DNA of 64,000 bases from Micromonospora vinacea. Its GTDB lineage: Bacteria > Actinomycetota > Actinomycetes > Mycobacteriales > Micromonosporaceae. The notes beneath the pieces are model-generated. The model was given only the letters and a program-made list of their open reading frames with translations. It did not search any database and had not been told where the DNA came from. Shown here piece after piece: positions 53,677 to 61,867 of the stretch. Location: the NCBI RefSeq assembly GCF_015751785.1, contig NZ_JADOTY010000001.1, positions 4,526,001-4,590,000 of the forward strand, given 5' to 3'. Position 1 is the stretch's first letter, and every line of letters begins with the position of its first letter. The translations under genes were made by a program, and so were the position numbers.

Positions 53677-54288
53677 TCAACGGCTCGGTTGGCGCCACAT
53701 TGGCCATAGGAGTGGGCTGTCCGCCACGTGAACCGGTTCGCCGAGGTCCGCGAAGCCGTGTCGCAGGTAGAGGGCCCGGCTCCGCGGTGAGCTTGCCTCC
53801 AGGTACGCGGCGAGCCCGTCGGCGTCCGCTCGCTCCAACCGGTGGCGCAGCATCGCCGAGCCGAGTCCGGCGCCCTGCCGCCCGCCCACCACCCCCATGC
53901 ACGAGAGGTAGAGGTGCGGTTCGCGACGGGGATGCCGCTCGGCCAGTGCCCGCCCGAGAGTCCGTAACCGCACGCCGTTCCCGCCGAAGATCGAGCTCTG
54001 GTCCATGTCGGGCGCGTTCGGATGTTCCTCGTCGGGTGCCTGGCCCGCAGGCAACGCCAGCCATACCGAGGCACCCTCGCCACGACCGATCAGGTATGCC
54101 TCGGCGGCGCCCTGATCCAGTAGTTGACCGTAGAAGTACGACTGGAGACGGCCGCGCTCATCCGATGCGGGGAAGAGCCAACAGGCGACCGGATCGTCCG
54201 TGAACGCCTCGGTGAGGACGTCCAAAACCGCCTGCCGGTCTGCGACATCCGTCTGCCGCACGAGTGCGTACGGTGTATCTTTCGTCAT
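53677..54288 (-). CDS. GNAT-family acetyltransferase
   Basis: The 203-residue protein starts MTKDTPYALVRQTDVADRQA. The GNAT fold has MGVVGGRQGAGLGSAML (acetyl-CoA motif A, R/Q-x-x-G-x-G/A) and EASSPRSRALYLRHGFADLG. The substrate cannot be predicted. It is first of a two-gene operon with the alpha/beta hydrolase. It is divergent from the GntR-TetR regulator. Confidence 0.85.
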   Translation of the reverse strand: MTKDTPYALVRQTDVADRQAVLDVLTEAFTDDPVACWLFPASDERGRLQSYFYGQLLDQGAAEAYLIGRGEGASVWLALPAGQAPDEEHPNAPDMDQSSIFGGNGVRLRTLGRALAERHPRREPHLYLSCMGVVGGRQGAGLGSAMLRHRLERADADGLAAYLEASSPRSRALYLRHGFADLGEPVHVADSPLLWPMWRQPSR

Positions 54289-54352
54289 GCGTACAACGTA
54301 TCTTCGCTCCGGCAAAACCGGGTCCCTGCCGCCTAGGGAAGCCGAGTAAGTG

Positions 54353-54384
54353 TACTAGCCAGAGAAAGATTGACCTAGTACATT
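54353..54384. promoter_or_regulatory. candidate operator TGTACTAG/CTAGTACA
   Basis: TGTACTAG (54353-54360) and CTAGTACA (54377-54384) are an 8-base inverted repeat with a 16-base spacer. It lies between the divergent GNAT and GntR-TetR genes, where an autoregulatory operator is expected. Confidence 0.55.
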
Positions 54385-54425
54385 GCAGTCGGACGACAAC
54401 GGCACCAGTAGATCGGAGGGCAGTC

Positions 54426-55391
54426 ATGCCTTCGCCGACGCCGCGCCCGGATCCGCCGTACCGGCGCATCGTGGAGGAGCTTCGCGGCCGAATCTTGTCC
54501 GGCGACCTGCGGCCGGGGGACCGGCTACCCTCCGTCCGGCAAATCGCGCAGCGGTGGGGCGTCGCGGTAGCGACCGCGACCAGAGCGATGGCGACTCTCC
54601 GTGACAGCGGGCTGGTCGAAACGACGGTCGGTTCCGGTACGGTGGTCAGCAACGACGCCCGCCGCAAGCACCCGGTCGGCCCGGCCGCGTCGCAGTGGCC
54701 ACGGCAGGCCCGCGCGTTCAAGCAGCCACTGGGCCGGATGCACGTCCTGCGCGCCGCCATCGCGATCGCCGACGCCGAGGGACTCGACGCAGTGTCGATG
54801 CGACGTCTCGCGGTCGACCTCGGCGTCGGCCCGATGTCGCTCTACCGGCACGTGGCGAACAAGGACGATCTGGTGACGCAGATGGTCGACGAGGTCTTCG
54901 GCGAATCCGAACTACCCGACCCAGGACCACCCGGCTGGCGGGCGAAGCTCGAACTCGTCGCCCACCAACAGTGGGAACTGTGCCGGCGACACCTCTGGCT
55001 GCCCAGAGCCGTCTCGTTCACCCGTCCGGCGCTTGTGCCCAACATGATGGCGCACACCGAGTGGATCCTGCGCGCGCTCGACGGACTTGGGCTGCCCATG
55101 ACGACACGGCTCCGCGAGGCGCTCACGCTCCACGGACTGGTCGCCACCGTCGCGCTGTCCATGGCGGCCGAGGTCGAATCGGAGCAGGAGACCGGTGTCA
55201 CGCTCGACGGGTGGTTGCTGGCACAGCAGAAGCGAGCCAACCAGACGCTCGACAGTGGAAGATTCCCACTGCTGTCGACGATCCCGACCGAGACGGTGTC
55301 GGACCTCAATGGACTGTTCGAGTACGGTCTCGCACGCCATCTCGATGGGTTCGCCACCCTGGTGGAGGATGCTGCCCGAGCGCGGTCATGA
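54426..55391 (+). CDS. GntR-TetR fusion regulator
   Basis: The 321-residue protein has a GntR winged helix (PPYRRIVEELRGRILSGDLR, LPSVRQIAQRWGVAVATATR, residues 10-75). A TetR HTH follows (LRAAIAIADAEGLDAVSMRR, LAVDLGVGPMSLYRHVANKD, about 100-145), then a TetR C-terminal ligand domain. Two DNA-binding heads in one chain are known in actinomycetes. GGAGGGCAGTC precedes the ATG. It overlaps the end of the WXG-type gene on the opposite strand. It probably represses the divergent GNAT-hydrolase operon. Confidence 0.88.
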   Translation: MPSPTPRPDPPYRRIVEELRGRILSGDLRPGDRLPSVRQIAQRWGVAVATATRAMATLRDSGLVETTVGSGTVVSNDARRKHPVGPAASQWPRQARAFKQPLGRMHVLRAAIAIADAEGLDAVSMRRLAVDLGVGPMSLYRHVANKDDLVTQMVDEVFGESELPDPGPPGWRAKLELVAHQQWELCRRHLWLPRAVSFTRPALVPNMMAHTEWILRALDGLGLPMTTRLREALTLHGLVATVALSMAAEVESEQETGVTLDGWLLAQQKRANQTLDSGRFPLLSTIPTETVSDLNGLFEYGLARHLDGFATLVEDAARARS

Positions 55392-56295
55392 GGGCGCGAC
55401 GGACCGTCGTCTGAGGGGCCCGCTTCCGATGCTGTTGGTCGCCTTCGCGTTCTCGGTCCCGGTCGGGTGGGGTCGGTAGTCTTATCGCCTCGGCCGTCCT
55501 GCGGTACTCGGCAGCGAGCGCGAGCAACGGTCCCGCGGCGGTGTCGAGCTTGCGGGCCGAGTCGACCAGGTGTGCCTGGAAGGCGGTGGCGGCCTTGCCC
55601 TGCCAATCCTGTTCGGAGCTGAGGGCACCCCACCGCACGTTGTCTGCCATGCCCGCCAAGGCTGCGGCGAGGTTGCCAAACACGTCCGCACAGCCCCGCA
55701 CCCCGGCCCAGTCACCGGCGACCGGCTTCAGTAGCGATTCGTACGGGTCGTAGGCGCGGTCACAAATGCCCAGCTTGGCGGCGAGCCAGGTGGCGCCCCA
55801 GATCACGTCCCGGCTCACTGACGTGGGGCTGGCCGTGTCCCACAGTTGCGGCTCGAACTGGAACGCGTCGTCCTTGTCGTAGTCAGGTACAGCGCGCAGG
55901 AGCTGCTGCGGGTCGGTCCGGTCGGCGAACGGCGCCGGTAGGGCGGTGTCCCGGTAGAAGCCCGCGTACTCGGAGCGGTCCAGCGCCCAGTCACGCCGGA
56001 AGGCCTGGTCCAATCGCTCAGCGGCCGCAGCGTCGGTCCGTTCGTAGTAGTCGAGCGACTGCCGCAACGTTCCGCCGGTGTCGGCCGCCGTGTACTTCGC
56101 GACGTCCTCGACAAGGTCTCGAATGGCCAGCATGGCGTTCTCGTGCTTGGCGCTGATCCGGTTGATGAAACCCGGCCCGTACTCCAACACAGTGTTCGAA
56201 TCGACGTAGGTCAACCCGGCCCGGGCGTCATCCCCGAGCCGGTCGAACAACGGCGGAAGGCCGCGCAGCGCGGCCACATCGACTGCAAAACCCAT
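55306..56295 (-). CDS. WXG/LXG-like secreted-toxin N-terminal protein, possibly truncated
   Basis: The 329-residue protein starts MGFAVDVAALRGLPPLFDRL, and its helical pattern with RWGALSSEQDWQGKAATAFQ, AHLVDSARKLDTAAGPLL and AEYRRTAEAIRLP resembles WXG100/LXG proteins of ESX (type VII) secretion. After residue about 270 the sequence turns into charged Arg/Asp-rich text that overlaps the GntR-TetR gene, so the natural C-terminus may be lost. A polymorphic toxin whose effector part was deleted is possible. Confidence 0.6.
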   Translation of the reverse strand: MGFAVDVAALRGLPPLFDRLGDDARAGLTYVDSNTVLEYGPGFINRISAKHENAMLAIRDLVEDVAKYTAADTGGTLRQSLDYYERTDAAAAERLDQAFRRDWALDRSEYAGFYRDTALPAPFADRTDPQQLLRAVPDYDKDDAFQFEPQLWDTASPTSVSRDVIWGATWLAAKLGICDRAYDPYESLLKPVAGDWAGVRGCADVFGNLAAALAGMADNVRWGALSSEQDWQGKAATAFQAHLVDSARKLDTAAGPLLALAAEYRRTAEAIRLPTPPDRDREREGDQQHRKRAPQTTVRRALMTALGQHPPPGWRTHRDGVRDRTRTVH

Positions 56296-56410
56296 GGCAC
56301 AAGCCCCCGTGTACGCCGACCGATGGCCCCCGTCACCGAAACCGGCTCACACATCGTGCTGCAGCCGCCAACTTCTGTGGGGGCGGCGTGTTGGAGGCAA
56401 GTGGCCTTGC

Positions 56411-56673
56411 TCAGGCGGCGTGCTCGGCGACCAGATGCCCGTCGACATAGGCCCTGATCTGCTGCGGCCGGAAGCCGGCGAAGAGAAGCTTGCGCGCCTT
56501 CTCGATGAGCACGGAGTGACGTTCCTCCTGGCCGACCACAAACTCGTACCGCTTGACTAACTCGGCCGACAGGACCCGCAGCTCCTGGCGGACGGGCTGG
56601 TCGTCTACCAGGATCGACAGGCCTCCCCAGAATTGCTGAACGAGAATGTCACCTCGTGTCGCTCTTGGACACC
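56411..56673 (-). pseudogene. frameshifted small gene upstream of the WXG-like gene
   Basis: From GTG at 56673 the frame reads MSKSDTR and then meets TGA. One base earlier in phase, the frame continues GDILVQQFWGGLSILVDDQP, VRQELRVLSAELVKRYEFVV, EKARKLLFAGFRPQQIRAYV and ends DGHLVAEHAA. So about 87 residues would be restored by one inserted base. The protein is soluble and looks like a small partner of the WXG-type protein. It is either a recent loss or a sequencing error. Confidence 0.5.
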
Positions 56674-56933
56674 GACGTCAAAGTTGAACTTCACTAGCCG
56701 ATTCTGCCGTACGGGTACAGGCGGTGGTAGCCGGTCCTGCGTCGTCCGGTACTGAGCGAAGGCCCGGAATACCCGGTGGAGCCGAATACGGCTCAGGCAT
56801 ACCTCAATGTCGGAACAATCACCCGTGCGCGCGGGGACTCCGCCGTCGGTCGGCCCCGGCGGCAGCCAGCGGCTCGACGAAAAAATGAAGCGTTCGCGCG
56901 CCCGAGGCCGCGGCCACTGCTGGATCCGCTCAC

Positions 56934-57611
56934 TCAGCTAGGCCCAGCCGTCAGGCCGACGCCACCCGATCGCCGCACCGACCGGGTGGCGTCGGCAAGG
57001 CTGTCGCCGGCCCCGACGAGAACGTGGAGAAGATAGTCGTCAACGCTGGCTCCGATCCCGTAACCGGCGATTTCCAACATCACCCAACCGTGCATCATCG
57101 CCCAGACCTGGACGGTCAGATCCCAGTGCGGGCCGGCCCGGAACCGGCCCGCCTCGATGCTTCGGCGGACGTGCACGTCGGCGGCGCCGAGGGTGAGCGA
57201 ATCGAGTTCGAGATCGCGAGGCTTCAGGCCGAAGTGGGCTTGCGCGACGCCGCCCAGCATGACGGCGTACAGATGGGGGTCGGCCAGTGCGCTGTCTCGG
57301 TACGCCCGGGCGAGGCGGGCCAGATCGGTGACCGGATCGTCGGTCGGGCGGACCGCCGCCAGCCGCTCGGCGAGCCGGTCGAGCCCCATCTGCACGATCG
57401 CCTCGACCAGGTCGGGGACACCCCCGAAATGGGTGTAGATGGCCATCGTGGAGGTGCCGACCTCGGCCGCCAGCCGGCGCGCCGAGAGCGCGGCCGGGCC
57501 GTCCGAGCTGAGCAGGCGGCACCCGACGGTCATCAGCGCCTCCCGTACCTCGGCGGTGGCCGACGGGGCGCCCCGCCCGCGGGCCGGCGTCGTCCGGCGG
57601 GCCGGCGTCAC
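56934..57611 (-). CDS. TetR-family regulator (WHG-type)
   Basis: The 225-residue protein has an HTH at about residues 22-70 (LMTVGCRLLSSDGPAALSAR, EVGTSTMAIYTHFGG). A C-terminal domain follows with AVMLGGVAQAHFGLKPRDLE and QVWAMMHGWVMLEIAGYG, the WHG-type pattern. It starts with GTG at 57611, overlapping the SGNH hydrolase stop by 4 bases. It is probably co-transcribed with that hydrolase gene. Confidence 0.85.
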   Translation of the reverse strand: MTPARRTTPARGRGAPSATAEVREALMTVGCRLLSSDGPAALSARRLAAEVGTSTMAIYTHFGGVPDLVEAIVQMGLDRLAERLAAVRPTDDPVTDLARLARAYRDSALADPHLYAVMLGGVAQAHFGLKPRDLELDSLTLGAADVHVRRSIEAGRFRAGPHWDLTVQVWAMMHGWVMLEIAGYGIGASVDDYLLHVLVGAGDSLADATRSVRRSGGVGLTAGPS

Positions 57612-58363
57612 CGGCCACTCCGGGCGGTTGCCGGCGACCGGCCGGCCCGCAGGTCCACGACGGTGGCGATCTGCGAGGCGATCGACCGGGCCCAGGCCCG
57701 GTAGCCGATCTGCGACGGGTGGAAGCCGTCGGAGGCGAAGAAGTCGGCCAGCGGCACGAGCAGGTCATCGGCCGGCAGGCGGTAGACGTCGGGGTCGCGC
57801 CGGGCCAGCAACCGCAGGCGCCGGTTGTACCGCTCGGCCAGCAGGCCCAGCGACCGCCGCAGCGGCGCCGGCAGCCCGATGAACTGCCGGACCGGTGGGA
57901 GCTGGATGAACAGGATCGGCACCGAGCGGTCGAGCCGGTGGCGGATCCGGTCGATCAGGGCGAGCAAGTCGCGCTCCCAGAGCCACGGCGGGAGCAGCCG
58001 GGTCACGTCGTTGACCCCGATGGACACGACCACCAGGTCGGGGCGCCACTGCGTGCACGGGTCGCTGAGGTGCCGCAGGAAGTAGGTGTCGAGGGTGCGC
58101 GCGCGGGCCCCGGTGCGCCCCAGTACCCGCCAGCAGACGCGCCGGCCAGTCAGCCCGGCCACCGCGGTGGCGAGCTGACCGGCCAGGGCGCCGTCCAGGT
58201 GGTCGGCTCCGACGCCGGTGACGGCCGAGTCGCCGACGATCACCATCCGGATGACGGGTCCGTCGCCGGAGGCTTCGCCGAGATGGTCGCCGGCGGCGTC
58301 GGGCAGTCGGGGCATCTGCCGCAGGAAACGGGGCAACCACCGGTTCGCCGCCATGCCGACCAC
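57608..58363 (-). CDS. SGNH/GDSL-type hydrolase
   Basis: The 251-residue protein has GDSAVTGVG (block I, Ser), LVVVSIGVNDVTRL (block III, G and N/D) and DGFHPSQIGY (block V, Asp-His). It lacks a clear signal peptide, so it is probably cytoplasmic or membrane-associated. It starts with GTG at 58363; ATG at 58354 is an alternative. It precedes and overlaps the TetR gene. Esterase or lipase activity is expected. Confidence 0.82.
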   Translation of the reverse strand: MVGMAANRWLPRFLRQMPRLPDAAGDHLGEASGDGPVIRMVIVGDSAVTGVGADHLDGALAGQLATAVAGLTGRRVCWRVLGRTGARARTLDTYFLRHLSDPCTQWRPDLVVVSIGVNDVTRLLPPWLWERDLLALIDRIRHRLDRSVPILFIQLPPVRQFIGLPAPLRRSLGLLAERYNRRLRLLARRDPDVYRLPADDLLVPLADFFASDGFHPSQIGYRAWARSIASQIATVVDLRAGRSPATARSGR

Positions 58364-58388
58364 CTCGTTCGCCGTGCAAATAACATCG

Positions 58389-58979
58389 TTATGACACAGT
58401 GGACCTTAACAGCCAGGGCCGGACCGAGGCAACGGAAGGCCCCTCGCCCGGGTCCGGTGCCGCCAACCCGTGCCGGAAGACGTACACCACGACCTGAGTG
58501 CGGTCCCGCAGCCCGAACTTGGTGGCGATGTGGTGGATCTGTGGGCGCACCGTGGTCGCCGAGATGGAGAGCCTGCGCGCGATCTCCGGGTTGGCGACGC
58601 CGTCGCACAGCAGGGCGATCACTTCGAGCTCCCGGCGGCTCAGGCTGGCGGCCACCGGCCTTCGGCGCGGCCCGGGCCGGTCGATCCGGACCCCTTCGAG
58701 CAGGTAGCGGGTGGGCGGCGGGGACAGGAACGCCTCGCCGGCGGCGACCGCCCGGATCGCCATCGCGATGTGGCCGACCGGGTCGTCCCGGTGGACCACC
58801 GCCCGCACTCCGTGGTGGATCGCCTGCAGGGCGCTCGCGTGCTCGGCGCCGGAGCACAGGGCGACGATGTGCGGCTCGGCGGTGCCGTCGCCCGGGCCGT
58901 CCGGCCGGTCGTCGAGCGTGCGTTGCATCAGGTCGATCACAATCACCTCGGGCGCGCGCGGGTGCACAGTGGTCACCAC
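58389..58979 (-). CDS. LuxR-type response regulator lacking its receiver N-terminus
   Basis: The 196-residue frame has a C-terminal LuxR HTH (LSRRELEVIALLCDGVANPE, IARRLSISATTVRPQIHHI). The front part (PEVIVIDL, with the phosphoacceptor Asp; GVRAVVHRDDPVGHIAMAI) is the latter two-thirds of a receiver domain. Coding-like sequence continues in frame to about 59057 (LPSIVRAGVAAALRNEPD) without a start. GTG at 58979 is a usable start but cuts the receiver. The N-terminus is missing, so it is either truncated or constitutive. Confidence 0.65.
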   Translation of the reverse strand: MVTTVHPRAPEVIVIDLMQRTLDDRPDGPGDGTAEPHIVALCSGAEHASALQAIHHGVRAVVHRDDPVGHIAMAIRAVAAGEAFLSPPPTRYLLEGVRIDRPGPRRRPVAASLSRRELEVIALLCDGVANPEIARRLSISATTVRPQIHHIATKFGLRDRTQVVVYVFRHGLAAPDPGEGPSVASVRPWLLRSTVS

Positions 58980-59075
58980 GCCGTCGTCGGCGAGGATGGT
59001 GTCCGGCTCGTTACGCAGGGCCGCGGCGACGCCGGCGCGGACTATGGACGGGAGTTCTCTCAGAGCAGTTGTATC

Positions 59076-59543
59076 TCAGCCGGTTTTCCATCCTCCGGCT
59101 ACTGTGTTGCGCACGATGACACGACAAAGAATCCAGGCGTGTGCCACGTCGTCGGCCCATTTCCGTATGTAATGTAGCTGTGATCGCCGGCCAATTTCAA
59201 CAACCAATACCTGATCCGGCAGCGACGAATCCGATCCAGGTCGCCCTTCGAGAGTGAGGTCGAGCGCTGACCCATTATTCTCTGACTCCCAGTCTCCAGA
59301 TAAGCACCACTTCAATTCCACGATCCGCTTCCTGAAGTCCGTGCCATCGTTGCCTAGGTCGCCAAGCGGAATCGCTGTCGGGTGGCAATGCCCCCGAATC
59401 GGGCGCTCAGCGCGCCCGTAATCCATCTGCGCATGCACCTTGAACGATGCACTGATTCCGCACGGGAGGTTCGACTCCCCTCGGACCACATTGCCGCATC
59501 CATTCTGTGTCTCGCGCCCCTGCGGCCAAGCACACCCGACCAC
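59076..59543 (-). CDS. hypothetical protein, uncertain
   Basis: A 155-residue frame contains DYGRAERPIRGHCHPTAIPL, FRKRIVELKWCLSGDWESEN and SLPDQVLVVEIGRRSQLHYI. The composition is less GC-rich than its neighbours and protein-like. A shorter start is possible at 59426. No family is recognised, and no terminator or operator is visible. It may be imported or decayed. Confidence 0.4.
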   Translation of the reverse strand: MVGCAWPQGRETQNGCGNVVRGESNLPCGISASFKVHAQMDYGRAERPIRGHCHPTAIPLGDLGNDGTDFRKRIVELKWCLSGDWESENNGSALDLTLEGRPGSDSSLPDQVLVVEIGRRSQLHYIRKWADDVAHAWILCRVIVRNTVAGGWKTG

Positions 59544-59686
59544 GGGAATTCGCCTTCAGCTGTGCGTGCGTGCAACGCCTTGATGATCAGACCAGTCGTC
59601 GGCGATGGTCCATGCTTTCGGGTTGGGCGCTGCAGTTGCAGCCCAACGGTCCGACCGTCCCGCCGTTGACCTGACCCACCAGCGGA

Positions 59687-60316
59687 TCAAACGCCGGCCC
59701 CACCTTGTAGAGGGGCGAGGCCATCGTAGGCACTGGTGACGGTCCTGAGGAGCTCGACGTTGCTCGGGTAGGTCGCCGAGAGGAGTTCGCGTATTGCGGG
59801 TTCACGGTCATAGTCGTCGGCCAGACGTAAGCCGAGGATGACGTTGGCCATCATGCCGGCGGCGAGGGTCTGACTGGCTTGTTCGGGTGTGAGATCGCCG
59901 CGGTTGACGAGCACTCGGTAGACGCGGAGGAAGCCGTCTCTGGCGAGTGGCCCGATCTCCGGATCGGTGCCGGCGGTGAAGGCGTGCGCGAGGCAGAGTT
60001 GCAACCCCTGCTCCTTGAACAGTTGAAGGTAGGCGACACCGATACGCGGTGCGAGGTCGCCAGGTGCGTCGTCGTCGATCGTCTGCTCGAACACCTCGAC
60101 CACTCTGTCGAGCGCGTGCTCGATCGCGGCTCGGATGAGCGCGTCTTTGCTGCCGAACAGGGACACCACGTAGGGCTGGCTCACGGCGGCCTCGCGGGCG
60201 ATGTCTGCCGTGGTGGTTGCGGCGAAGCCCTTGCTGCCGAAGATCCGGATCGCCGCAGCGAGCACGGAAGCGCGTCGCTGGGACGAGGAGACTCGTTTCT
60301 GGCCCATGGTTGACAT
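59687..60316 (-). CDS. TetR-family regulator
   Basis: The 209-residue protein starts MSTMGQKRVSSSQRRASVLA; start codons at 60328 and 60307 are alternatives. The HTH is AATTTADIAREAAVSQPYVV (about residues 32-52). A ligand-binding domain follows with YLQLFKEQGLQLCLAHAFTA. It is divergent from the DUF1772 gene with a 185-base gap containing a GTTAT/ATAAC palindrome. It probably represses that gene. Confidence 0.87.
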   Translation of the reverse strand: MSTMGQKRVSSSQRRASVLAAAIRIFGSKGFAATTTADIAREAAVSQPYVVSLFGSKDALIRAAIEHALDRVVEVFEQTIDDDAPGDLAPRIGVAYLQLFKEQGLQLCLAHAFTAGTDPEIGPLARDGFLRVYRVLVNRGDLTPEQASQTLAAGMMANVILGLRLADDYDREPAIRELLSATYPSNVELLRTVTSAYDGLAPLQGGAGV

Positions 60317-60336
60317 GTTATCAATCAATCAATAAC
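60317..60336. promoter_or_regulatory. candidate operator GTTAT-n10-ATAAC
   Basis: GTTAT (60317-60321) and ATAAC (60332-60336) form an inverted repeat; TCAATCAATCA in the centre repeats TCAA. It is just upstream of the TetR start and suits autoregulation. Confidence 0.5.
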
Positions 60337-60501
60337 CTCTGCGATGCGCTGCCGATCGGCCACCTCGGCGGGAGCAACGGCGATCGCGGCGATCGGCTCC
60401 AGCCGTGCTTTCTCGTGTGCGGTGTCACGTCGCGGATGCTGCGCCACAGCTCGCCGATGGGGCGTGACACTGTGCAGTCCGGCACGATGAGAGGACCGGG
60501 T

Positions 60502-60957
60502 ATGGACGTGCTGATGTTCGCCACCGTCGCCGTGCTGGGGTTCACGGCCTGCGCCGAGTTCGGCTCCTATGCTTTTGTGCATCCGGTGGTCAAGCGTCTG
60601 GCGCCGCGCGACCACATCCTGGTCGAACAGGGTCTGCTGCGTACCTTCGGGATTGTGATGCCGGTGCTGATGACGGCCTCGCTCGTGCTGGCTATCAGCT
60701 ACGCGGCCCGCCCTGATGGGACGGGGTTGCCCGAGGTGTTGCGTTGGGTTGCGGCCGCGACCTGGGCCACGGGCATCGTCACGACCGTCGTCGTGAACGT
60801 GCCGATCAACCTGTCCACACTGCGCTGGGACAAGGATTTCCCTCCGGAGCGCTGGCAAGAGCGCCGTAACCGCTGGGAGTGGTTTCAGGGATACCGTTCG
60901 TGGGCCTATCTCGCGGCCTTCCTGCTCGTCGCTCTCTCGGTCGCCACGGTCGACTGA
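60502..60957 (+). CDS. DUF1772 membrane protein
   Basis: The 151-residue protein starts MDVLMFATVAVLGFTACAEF. It has four membrane helices (VMPVLMTASLVLAISYAA, VLRWVAAATWATGIVTTVVV, AYLAAFLLVALSVA). NVPINLSTLRWD and RWQERRNRWEWFQGYRSWAY match the DUF1772 or anthrone-oxygenase-like family. GAGAGGACCGGG precedes the ATG. Its regulator is the divergent TetR. The reaction is unknown. Confidence 0.8.
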   Translation: MDVLMFATVAVLGFTACAEFGSYAFVHPVVKRLAPRDHILVEQGLLRTFGIVMPVLMTASLVLAISYAARPDGTGLPEVLRWVAAATWATGIVTTVVVNVPINLSTLRWDKDFPPERWQERRNRWEWFQGYRSWAYLAAFLLVALSVATVD

Positions 60958-61199
60958 GAGAGTGTTGGGTTACCCGTTGACCACGTGAAGTGAGTTGATG
61001 GGATCCGTTGTGGTGTAAGGGATTACAGAAGCGGATACCGGATCAGGTGCGACCGGCTTGCCGACGGTCAGTCGCGGCCAGTACCCGCTTGGCTTTGGAC
61101 GCGGTGCCCGTGGGACGAGGTGGCGTGGCCTTCGTGGTCGTCGTCTACCTCGTAATCTTCCGTACCCGGACGGCCTGTCATGAGGCGCCTCATGACACT

Positions 61200-61826
61200 T
61201 CAGGTCAGGAGTTCGCGGGCCAGGGCCTCGGTCCACCAGCGTTCGACTTGATCGGGTTGCCAGCCGCGTTCGTCGGTGAGTGTGGTGTAGACGTCGATGT
61301 TGCAGATCGCCGCGTAGATATCGACGGCCGATGGAATGTCCAATCCTTGCCGGAGAACGCCGCCCGGCCACGACGAGAACACCTGGATCCTGGTTTCGTC
61401 CCCCCGCTGACGGCCGTCGCGGTAGACGCTCGCCAGCTCGGGCTCGGTGCGGCCCGCCTCGCGTACGAGCGCGATGATGTCACCGGCGCGCTCGAAGAGG
61501 CGCCGGTCGTAGCCGGCCATCGCCGCGAGCTGCCGCACCGGATCGTTCTCGGCCCCTTCCAGTTCGGCGAGCGACTGCGATGGATTTGCGGCGATGTCTG
61601 CCGCATCGGCCAGGGCTTGGATCAGCCCGGTCTTGTTCCCGTACACCGCGTAGACGGTCGGCACCGAGACCCCCGCCTCCCGTGCCACGTCACGTACCGT
61701 GGTCGCCGCCCAGCCCCGGGAGAGGAACAGTCGACGAGCGGCGCTGGCGATCTCACCCCTGGTCTCTGCCGCTTGCGCCGCCCGGCGCAGTGATTCGTAC
61801 CTCCGCCTACCTGTCTCGGCGGTCAA
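61200..61826 (-). CDS. TetR-family regulator
   Basis: The 208-residue protein begins with TTG (MTAETGRRRYESLRRAAQAA) after AAGGAGGCAAG. The HTH is SRGWAATTVRDVAREAGVSV, PTVYAVYGNKTGLIQAL (about residues 36-72). The C-terminal part has RLFERAGDIIALVREAGRTE. It is divergent from a membrane protein gene with only 40 bases between. The palindrome in that gap (61855-61867) must be shared. Confidence 0.85.
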   Translation of the reverse strand: MTAETGRRRYESLRRAAQAAETRGEIASAARRLFLSRGWAATTVRDVAREAGVSVPTVYAVYGNKTGLIQALADAADIAANPSQSLAELEGAENDPVRQLAAMAGYDRRLFERAGDIIALVREAGRTEPELASVYRDGRQRGDETRIQVFSSWPGGVLRQGLDIPSAVDIYAAICNIDVYTTLTDERGWQPDQVERWWTEALARELLT

Positions 61827-61854
61827 TGGCTTGCCTCCTTCAGTTTTCGGGCCT

Positions 61855-61867
61855 TATATTGAATATA
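61855..61867. promoter_or_regulatory. 13-base palindrome overlapping the membrane gene start
   Basis: TATATTGAATATA (61855-61867) is a perfect odd palindrome. It overlaps the A of the ATG at 61867, so a bound TetR would block both transcription and initiation. It is AT-rich, in contrast to the GC-rich surroundings. Confidence 0.6.
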
